A DNA stretch of 64,000 nucleotides, from the NCBI GenBank assembly GCA_964655005.1, contig CAZZKE010000002.1:1-64000 (forward strand), written 5' to 3'. Positions 25,923 through 32,783 of this stretch are shown here, piece after piece. The stretch is from CAZZKE01 sp964655005 (GTDB lineage: Bacteria > Pseudomonadota > Alphaproteobacteria > Rhodospirillales > JABHCV01). Position numbers and translations under genes: made by a program. Each line of letters opens with the position of its first letter. Positions within the stretch are counted from its first letter, which is position 1. The notes beneath the pieces are model-generated. The model ran no database searches, was not told the origin of the DNA, and saw only the letters and a program-made list of their open reading frames with translations.

Positions 25923-26165
25923 TCAGGTAAAAGCGTTGAAGGTGATGACGGTCTGGGTATCCTTGATGCCGGCCAGGGGGTGGATTTGATCGTTCACGAA
26001 GTGTCCGATATCGGCATCTTTTTCCAGGTAGAACTTGGCTATCAGGTCAAATTCTCCGGAAATGGAATACACTTCCGAAGTCTGTTCAACCCGGTCGATC
26101 AGGGCGCCGGCGACGTCATAAGCCTTGCCGAGTTCACATTTGATAAAAACGAATACTGCCTGCAT
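25923..26165 (-). CDS. Stand-alone Lrp/AsnC ligand-binding (RAM) domain protein
   Basis: 80 residues from ATG 26165, with GGAG ten bases upstream. The open frame continues to 26222. AVFVFIKCELGKAYDVAGALI and VYSISGEFDLIAKFYLEKDADIGHFVNDQIHPLAGIKDTQTVITF cover the effector domain of Lrp/AsnC proteins, but no helix-turn-helix is present. Such proteins form rings that bind amino acids or similar ligands. It is divergent from paaK and may sense a pathway compound. Confidence 0.8.
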   Translation of the reverse strand: MQAVFVFIKCELGKAYDVAGALIDRVEQTSEVYSISGEFDLIAKFYLEKDADIGHFVNDQIHPLAGIKDTQTVITFNAFT

Positions 26166-26260
26166 GGGATGCTCCAAACCAAAACGAGTCTGGACCCTAA
26201 AACAGATGTGCAAAAATTTCAAAGACGCAATTATAATGAAGCCAACAGGGAGGAAATGCC

Positions 26261-27559
26261 ATGACGGTCAGGGAACCGAAAAAAGAAGAACTGGACAGCA
26301 TCGAAATCGCCAGCCGCGACGAGATAGCAGCGCTTCAGTTACAGCGCATGAAATGGAGCCTGGGCCACGCCTATTCGAACGTAGCCCATTATAAAAAGGA
26401 ATTCGATGCCGCCGGCGTACATCCCGATGATCTGAAGGAGCTATCGGATCTGGCCAAATTCCCGTTCACCGTCAAGGATGACCTGCGCAAGCACTATCCC
26501 TTCGGCATGTTCGCCGTGCCACAGGATCAGATTGTCCGCATTCACGCTTCCAGCGGCACCACCGGCAACCCGACCGTGGTTGCCTATACCCAGAACGATA
26601 TCGACATGTGGGCCGATGTGATGGCCCGTTCGATCCGCGCCGCCGGCGGACGTCGGGGCGATAAGGTCCACGTCGCTTACGGCTACGGCCTGTTTACCGG
26701 CGGTCTCGGGGCCCACTACGGGGCCGAACGGCTGGGCTGCATGGTGACCCCGATGGGCGGCGGGCAATCGGAAAAACAGGTCAAATTGATTCAGGATTTC
26801 GAGCCCGACATCATTATGGTAACGCCGTCCTACCTGCTGGCCCTGGCCGATGAATTCCAGCGCCAGGGGATACCATCCCGCGACACGTCCCTGAAAGTCG
26901 GCATGTTCGGCGCCGAACCGTGGACCGAAGCCATGCGCCGGGAAATCGAACAGCGCTTCGACATTGACGCTATTGACGTTTTCGGCCTGTCGGAAATTAT
27001 CGGCCCCGGGGTGTCGTGTGAATGTATCGAAACCAAGGATGGCCTGCATATCTGGGAAGATCATTTCTATCCGGAAATTATCGACCCGGAAACAGGTCGG
27101 GTCCTGCCCGACGGCGAAGACGGCGAACTGGTCTTTACATCATTGACCAAAGAGGCCTTCCCGATCATCCGCTATCGCACCCGCGACCTGACCCGGTTGC
27201 TGCCGGGGACCGCCCGTTCCATGCGACGCATGCAAAAAGTCACCGGCAGATCCGACGACATGATGATTATCCGCGGCGTCAACGTGTTCCCCTCGCAGAT
27301 CGAGGAAATCATTTTAAAAGATAGCCGCCTGTCGCCCCATTACCTGCTGGAAATCAGCCGCGACGGCCCGCTCGACACGCTCGCCATATTGGTCGAGGGC
27401 CGCGCCGACAGCGGCGATGATGATCGTAAGCAGGCCGCCAGGGACTTGCAGCACCACATCAAATCCTATGTCGGCATCACCGCCAGAGTCGATGTTCAGG
27501 CCGCCGACAGCATTCCCCGCTCCATGGGCAAGGCGCAGCGGATTATCGATAAACGCTAG
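26261..27559 (+). CDS. paaK: Phenylacetate-CoA ligase
   Basis: 432 residues. The PaaK length and motifs are present: KWSLGHAYSNVAHYKKEFDAAGV, the ATP motif ASSGTTGNPTVV (about residues 96-107), VFGLSEIIGPGVSCEC, YRTRDLTRLLPG, and the C-terminal RSMGKAQRI with the catalytic Lys. It makes phenylacetyl-CoA in the cytosol. GGGAGGAAATGCC gives a strong ribosome site and TATAAT lies at 26232-26237. In this window the product would be oxidised by the PadB/PadCD enzyme encoded convergently at 31173-35521, because no paaABCDE genes are present. Confidence 0.9.
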   Translation: MTVREPKKEELDSIEIASRDEIAALQLQRMKWSLGHAYSNVAHYKKEFDAAGVHPDDLKELSDLAKFPFTVKDDLRKHYPFGMFAVPQDQIVRIHASSGTTGNPTVVAYTQNDIDMWADVMARSIRAAGGRRGDKVHVAYGYGLFTGGLGAHYGAERLGCMVTPMGGGQSEKQVKLIQDFEPDIIMVTPSYLLALADEFQRQGIPSRDTSLKVGMFGAEPWTEAMRREIEQRFDIDAIDVFGLSEIIGPGVSCECIETKDGLHIWEDHFYPEIIDPETGRVLPDGEDGELVFTSLTKEAFPIIRYRTRDLTRLLPGTARSMRRMQKVTGRSDDMMIIRGVNVFPSQIEEIILKDSRLSPHYLLEISRDGPLDTLAILVEGRADSGDDDRKQAARDLQHHIKSYVGITARVDVQAADSIPRSMGKAQRIIDKR

Positions 27560-27583
27560 AGCATATCCACCGTCAAAGACAAG

Positions 27584-29011
27584 TCACCCTAACCGGCCGT
27601 CCGGATTGTCGCGGGCCGCTTTCAGGGTGACTTCGATTTCGACGATCAGGTGTTTCCGGTCGTTTTTAAGACGCGCCGGCCAGTCGGCAAAATAGGCTTC
27701 CAGACGTTTCAGGCCGCGCCCGCGCACGTCACCGTAGCCGCGTGCCCAGACCGCCAGTTCGGCGACCCGGCTGGCCAGATGCATATCGACCGGAACCGTC
27801 AGGCGCACGGCATCCAGCCAGCGCTCGATGGCGGCCTGTTCACAAACGTAGCCCCAGGTATGCCGCCGCCATGGTTTCAGCAGCGCCAGCAACCTGAACG
27901 CGGCGAACCCCCAGGGGGCCGAGGTCCGGATCCGCAGGGGCCGGCCTTTCCCCGCGGCCTTGGCGCGGGCCAGAACGAAGCGGGCCAGTTTGGGCGGCAG
28001 CATTGCGGCGACTTCCTCGACACCGGGTTTAAGGTAATCGGTCAGCCGGAAGGGGGCATCATCGGCCAGGCCCAGTTCGCCGCGAATGCGGGCCTGCCGG
28101 CCGGGCCGGGTTTTCAACTGGGCGACCCGGATCACATCTTCATAGCTCATCCATGCCGCCAGTCGCCTCGTCACCGCGGCGGTCAGCTCAACGGCCTCCG
28201 GATCGCCGGGATCGACGACAGAGCGCAGCCTTTGCAGAAATAATTCCGCATAGGCCCGGTCCTGATAATCGACCAGCCGGTCAAGGGCGTGGCCGATCAG
28301 CGGGCGCAGGTTATTATCGACCGTTTTCAGGGCATCCTCGAAGCCGGGCGGCGGCGGCGCATATTCGATCTTCGCCGGCGTCTCCACGGGCGGGGCGGCG
28401 AACGCGGCGAGGCCGGCCTCGAACGCCGCCAGGTTGCCGTCTACGGCCTTGCCCGATTCGGTGATGGCGGCGCGATAATCGTCAATCGTCAGTGGCAGTA
28501 CGCCGCTGCCGGCGATCGCCCCCAGCATGGCGGCGTTGAAAAGTCCGCCGCCCGAACCAAGCGCCGCAGGATCGAGCACGACCAGTTTTCCGGCCGCCGC
28601 CGACAGACCGGCGAGCAGGTCCCTGGCGGGGACGCCGCCGTCTCCGGCGATAATTTTTTCCGAAGTCGCATACAACCGATGAGAGGTGGTTATGACCATG
28701 GTCTGGTCCGTAATCAGCCCCCGTTCCAGCGCCCGGGCCGCCTCCAGAGGTTCAAGCGCGATCATCAGGTCGACATCGCCGGCATCGGGAAACAGGCTGA
28801 ATACCGGGGCCGCCGGCGGATTACGGTCGGGAAACAGCTCGAAATAGTAGGTCGTGGCGCCGGTGCGCTGGGCAACGCCGGGGGTCGATGTCGCCTGGGC
28901 CGGATAACCGGCAAGATGCGCCGCCTGACCCAGCCAGTCGGCCAGCACGCCGCCACCCTGGCCGCCCAGCGCCGCCAGTTGCAGGCATATTGGACGAACC
29001 GCCGCCGTCAT
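27584..29011 (-). CDS. iorB: Indolepyruvate oxidoreductase subunit beta-like protein with C-terminal extension
   Basis: About 475 residues. The N-terminal 190 residues are the gamma domain of 2-oxoacid:ferredoxin oxidoreductases (LAALGGQGGGVLADWLGQAA, STPGVAQRTGATTYYFE). The C-terminal 260 residues match the extension often called DUF6537 on large IorB proteins (APWGFAAFRLLALLKPWRRHTWGY). ATG 29011 overlaps the iorA stop (ATGA, 29008-29011). It pairs with IorA to decarboxylate an aryl 2-oxoacid to its acyl-CoA. Position after padB/padCD raises phenylglyoxylate as a substrate candidate besides phenylpyruvate and indolepyruvate. Confidence 0.8.
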   Translation of the reverse strand: MTAAVRPICLQLAALGGQGGGVLADWLGQAAHLAGYPAQATSTPGVAQRTGATTYYFELFPDRNPPAAPVFSLFPDAGDVDLMIALEPLEAARALERGLITDQTMVITTSHRLYATSEKIIAGDGGVPARDLLAGLSAAAGKLVVLDPAALGSGGGLFNAAMLGAIAGSGVLPLTIDDYRAAITESGKAVDGNLAAFEAGLAAFAAPPVETPAKIEYAPPPPGFEDALKTVDNNLRPLIGHALDRLVDYQDRAYAELFLQRLRSVVDPGDPEAVELTAAVTRRLAAWMSYEDVIRVAQLKTRPGRQARIRGELGLADDAPFRLTDYLKPGVEEVAAMLPPKLARFVLARAKAAGKGRPLRIRTSAPWGFAAFRLLALLKPWRRHTWGYVCEQAAIERWLDAVRLTVPVDMHLASRVAELAVWARGYGDVRGRGLKRLEAYFADWPARLKNDRKHLIVEIEVTLKAARDNPDGRLG

Positions 29012-31176
29012 GACGCCCCCAGAAGCCGGCTCAGGCCGGCTCCGATACCGGCCCTGAAGCGATCCCACGACGACGCATTGACGGTCCCCTGGGCCTTGTA
29101 GAACGATGGACAAAGCCGGGCCGCCTGGGCCACCTCGCCACACAGGTTGCACGAATTGCAGGAATTATCGACCATCGCCGTCGGGCCGTTTTTCAACGGA
29201 TCGCCGGTCGGTTCGAGAGTCAGCGACGGGCAACCGCTCAACCGCATGCAGGCATGGTCGCCGGTGCATACTTCGGCATCGACGCCGAAACGGGACATCC
29301 GGACCGGTTCTTTTCGCCTGGCGGCGCCAGCCTTGTGGCGATTGCCCCGGCGTTTCTTGGCGAGCATACATTCGTTATCCGAAATAACTACCCGCAGTCG
29401 CGGACCACGGGCGTCCAGGGCCTGTCGCAAGGTCGCCATGCTGTCGCTCAGGCTGTATGAATCGACCCGCCTGATCCAGTCCACGCCGATCCCCCTGAGG
29501 GTACTTTCTATGGAAACCCGTTGCTGGCGGCCCCACGGGGTCGAACCGGTCGACGGTACATGCTGCTGGCCGGTAGCCGAGGCATAACCGTTTTCGATAA
29601 TCACCAGAACCGCATCCATACCCTGCCACTGGGCGTTGACGGCGCCGGACAGGAAGCCGTTGTGCCAGAAACCACCGTCACCCATAACGGCAATGACGGG
29701 GTTATCCAGGGCCGGGCCGACGGCGCCGCCGGACGCCAGGCTCATGCCGTATCCAAGCACCGTGCTGCCCATATTGAAGGGCGGCAACGTGGCGAATGTG
29801 GTGCATCCGATATCGGCGGAAACGTGGATTTTTCCGCGTTCCCGCATCAGCAGCTTCAAGGCCGTGAAGATCGGCCGTTCCGGACACCCGGAACAGAATC
29901 CCGGCGGCCGCAGCGGCAGGCTTTCATCGGGGGAATGGGCGCGGGCGGCGGCAATTTTAGCGTCAATCTCGATGCCCCTGATTTTCACCGCCTCGGCCCG
30001 CTCGCGGGAACCGGATTGCCGCAGGAAGGCGCTTAATCCGGCGCGCACCACCGGGGCAATATATTCACCGGCCTCGGGCAGCATATCCTTGCCGTGGATG
30101 GCGCATTCCAGCCCGGCTTTCTGGGCCATGGCCCGGATCTGCATTTCGATAAATGCCGGATTACCTTCTTCGACCACCAGCACGCTATCCTTGCCCGCCA
30201 TGAAATCGGTAATCTGTTCAGGCACCAGCGGATGCACCACATTAAGCACCAACAGCGGTATTTCGGAATTGCCGAAAGCGTCGGCGAGGCCCAGGCGGGC
30301 CAACGCCCGCAGCACCACGCCATAGGTTCCGCCTTGCAGGATAATACCGGACCTGGCATCGCTATTTTCGGCGCCGAAAATTTCATTCAGTTCGTGTTCG
30401 ACAATGAACCGCCGGGCCGCCGGCAGCCGATGTTCGACCTTGTGCTTTTCCTGGGCGTAGATCGATGGCGGCAGCACCATCTTGGCGAAATCGAAGCGGG
30501 CCTCGCCCAGCGGCTGATGAATGCTGTGGGCCGGCGCCTTGTTGTCCTTGCAGGTAAAGCTGCCGGTCATATGGCAGGAGCGGATACGCAGACTCATGAA
30601 CACCGGCAACTGGCAGGCCTCGGAAAATTCGAACGCCTGTTCGGCCAGATTGACCATGGTGGTCATGTCGTAGCGGGGATCGATCAGCGGTATCGACGAC
30701 TTCATGGCCGTCGCATGGGTCCGTTCCTGGATAACGCTGGCGCCTTCGCCGTAATCTTCGCCGACCAGAATCAGCGCGCCGCCAACGACCCCGGCCGAGG
30801 CCAGGTTCGACAGGGCGTCCGAGGCGACATTGGTGCCGACGATGGATTTCCAGGTGACGGCGCCGCGCAACGGATAATGTATTGACGCGCCAAGCAGGGC
30901 GGCGGCCCCGGCTTCGGACGCCGATTGCTCGAAATGAATGCCCAGCGGCAGCATGATATCGTCCCGGGCCTCGGCCAGCACGTCCATCAGGTGCGATATC
31001 GGCGCGCCCGGATAACCGCCGACATAGGAAACGCCGGATTGCAACAGCGCCTTGGTGATGGCGATGATCGCCTCGCCATGAAATATCTCGCCCTCGCCCA
31101 GCTTGAGCTTGCCAAGCTCACCGGCGAACGAACGCTCCATACCCTTGGTATGGCCGGGACGGGGCGCGGCCTTCAT
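29008..31176 (-). CDS. iorA: Indolepyruvate ferredoxin oxidoreductase subunit alpha-like (ThDP, two Fe-S clusters)
   Basis: 722 residues from ATG 31176, which overlaps the padCD stop. Domains in order: pyrimidine-binding domain (GEAIIAITKALLQSGVSYVGGYPGAPISHLMD, Glu in HFEQSASEAGAAALLG), central swap domain, ThDP domain with FCSGCPERPIF and MGDGGFWHNGF...ENGYASATGQQ, then a C-terminal ferredoxin-like part (CTGDHACMRLSGC, CNSCNLCGEVAQAARLCP). It converts an aryl 2-oxoacid plus CoA to aryl-CoA, CO2 and reduced ferredoxin. It is not a five-subunit PadEFGHI enzyme. Confidence 0.82.
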   Translation of the reverse strand: MKAAPRPGHTKGMERSFAGELGKLKLGEGEIFHGEAIIAITKALLQSGVSYVGGYPGAPISHLMDVLAEARDDIMLPLGIHFEQSASEAGAAALLGASIHYPLRGAVTWKSIVGTNVASDALSNLASAGVVGGALILVGEDYGEGASVIQERTHATAMKSSIPLIDPRYDMTTMVNLAEQAFEFSEACQLPVFMSLRIRSCHMTGSFTCKDNKAPAHSIHQPLGEARFDFAKMVLPPSIYAQEKHKVEHRLPAARRFIVEHELNEIFGAENSDARSGIILQGGTYGVVLRALARLGLADAFGNSEIPLLVLNVVHPLVPEQITDFMAGKDSVLVVEEGNPAFIEMQIRAMAQKAGLECAIHGKDMLPEAGEYIAPVVRAGLSAFLRQSGSRERAEAVKIRGIEIDAKIAAARAHSPDESLPLRPPGFCSGCPERPIFTALKLLMRERGKIHVSADIGCTTFATLPPFNMGSTVLGYGMSLASGGAVGPALDNPVIAVMGDGGFWHNGFLSGAVNAQWQGMDAVLVIIENGYASATGQQHVPSTGSTPWGRQQRVSIESTLRGIGVDWIRRVDSYSLSDSMATLRQALDARGPRLRVVISDNECMLAKKRRGNRHKAGAARRKEPVRMSRFGVDAEVCTGDHACMRLSGCPSLTLEPTGDPLKNGPTAMVDNSCNSCNLCGEVAQAARLCPSFYKAQGTVNASSWDRFRAGIGAGLSRLLGAS

Positions 31177-32783
31177 CCGGCTTTCCTCCAGCCCGGCGCG
31201 GCGCCGCCGCCGCCGCCGGTTCCAAACGCCCGTTCCGGTCGATGGGCGATGGCGAACCCCTGATTGTACGAGGCCCTGGCAACGATCACATATTTCAAGG
31301 CCCAGCCGCTTACGACGGTAATCAGGGCGGCGGCAATAAACAATATGCTGTCCATATAGGGCAGCAGCATGCCACCGATGCCAAGCAGAAACGGTAGGAC
31401 GCCGCCGGCCAGTTCCATCCATTTATTAAAGGAAGACAGCACCCTGGCGCTGGCCTCGGGGGCGTGTCCGGCCACACTGCGCCGGTACCTGCGCCACGCC
31501 CACTGCCGCGACAGGACCAGCAGCAGCATGACGTTGAGCGCGGCGAAAATAGCCGGTGGAAAACTGAAAATGGCAACAATGGTCAGCAGCCCGCCGCCTT
31601 CGGCCATTCCGGTCAGAATCATCAGCGGAATGGAAGCCGGGTCCCGCCAGGCCGGAATACCCTTGCCGCCATGCAGCATCCGGGCCTGACAGTACAGATA
31701 GACCAGCCCGAACAGGCCGGCCACCGCCATCAGGTCGGCCCGGCCAAACCAGGCGGCGGCCAGACCGGACGCGAACAACGGTCCGGCGGTCAGGGCTTCC
31801 CGGGTCATCCACGAAGTCTGCGGATGGAATATAACGTTAAGGGCCCGCCACGGTCGGCCCAGTTCGGCCAGCACCAGCATTAAACCGGCGGCAATAAAGG
31901 CCAGGGCGATCATGGTCTGCGGCAATACCGGCGCCCCGAAAAGCGCCGCTACCGATCCCGCCGCCAACAAACCGGCACCCGTTCCGCCACCTATGAAATT
32001 ACCCGCCGCCCGCCAGTCCCAGTGCTGTTGCAGCCACGGCGCCGCCGCCCCGACGCCGCCGACGCCGCGCGATACGGTTTCAGTTTCAGTTGCAGTTTCA
32101 GGCGTTATTTCCGGCACAGTTTCCGGCTCTGTCCGGGCTTTTTCCCACAGGTAATAGAATCCGGAATCGGTACCCAGTTCTTCGTGCATACGGAAATGCC
32201 GGTGATCGGCGAGAAGCTTCGATATGTTGCTGTCAGGGTCGTCACGGTCGCCGAAATGCAGGGCGCCAGCAATGCACGAATTCACGCACGCCGGCGTCGC
32301 CGCCGGATCGACGCCGGGCGTCAGGTCATTGGCCAGACCGTAATCGATCTTGTCGATGCAGAACGTACACTTTTGGGCGACACCGGTCCGCCCCGGCTGT
32401 TCGCGCCGGATTTCATGTTTCATACGACCGTCCCGGCCATAGGCGGGGCGCGGCGTGCCGACCTTGTAGCGGGCCTGATAGGGGCAGGCGACGGCGCAGT
32501 AGGCGCAGCCGATGCACAGGTCGTAATCGATGGTGACAATGCCGTCGTCGCGCTGGCCGGTGGCCGTCGACGGGCACACTTCCATGCACGGCGGATCGGA
32601 ACAATGCATACAGCCGACCGGTATGAAAACCCGGCCGACATCGGGAAACTCGCCGACTTCCAGGTCCAGAACCTTGCGCCATTGCACGGTGGGATTGGTC
32701 GCGTTTGCGTGTTTGCAGGCCGCCGTGCAGGTCTGACAGCCGACGCACAGGCGCAGGTCGGCAACCATCGCCCAGCGGGTCAT
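31173..32783 (-). CDS. Fused Fe-S electron-transfer and membrane-anchor subunit, PadC-PadD-like
   Basis: 536 residues. Residues 1-205 are a DmsB-type ferredoxin with four cysteine groups (LCVGCQTCTAACKHAN, GCMHCSDPPCMEVCP, LCIGCAYCAVACPY, KCTFC...CVNSC). A Pro/Glu/Thr-rich linker (about 215-240) follows, and residues 250-520 form a DmsC-like polytopic anchor (GLLAAGSVAALFG, LAELGRPWRALNVIFHPQTSWMTRE). In Thauera-type phenylacetyl-CoA:acceptor oxidoreductase these are separate subunits of about 27 and 26 kDa; here they form one chain. It moves electrons from PadB to the quinone pool. Coupled to padB and iorA by 4-base overlaps. Confidence 0.78.
   Translation of the reverse strand: MTRWAMVADLRLCVGCQTCTAACKHANATNPTVQWRKVLDLEVGEFPDVGRVFIPVGCMHCSDPPCMEVCPSTATGQRDDGIVTIDYDLCIGCAYCAVACPYQARYKVGTPRPAYGRDGRMKHEIRREQPGRTGVAQKCTFCIDKIDYGLANDLTPGVDPAATPACVNSCIAGALHFGDRDDPDSNISKLLADHRHFRMHEELGTDSGFYYLWEKARTEPETVPEITPETATETETVSRGVGGVGAAAPWLQQHWDWRAAGNFIGGGTGAGLLAAGSVAALFGAPVLPQTMIALAFIAAGLMLVLAELGRPWRALNVIFHPQTSWMTREALTAGPLFASGLAAAWFGRADLMAVAGLFGLVYLYCQARMLHGGKGIPAWRDPASIPLMILTGMAEGGGLLTIVAIFSFPPAIFAALNVMLLLVLSRQWAWRRYRRSVAGHAPEASARVLSSFNKWMELAGGVLPFLLGIGGMLLPYMDSILFIAAALITVVSGWALKYVIVARASYNQGFAIAHRPERAFGTGGGGGAAPGWRKAG

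Noticed and set aside
11691..27571. Shared word AGAGCATATCCA just after the ccrM and paaK stop codons
   Set aside because: A 12-base match between two places in 64 kb is expected by chance many times, and one copy is coding sequence of the Rrf2 gene.
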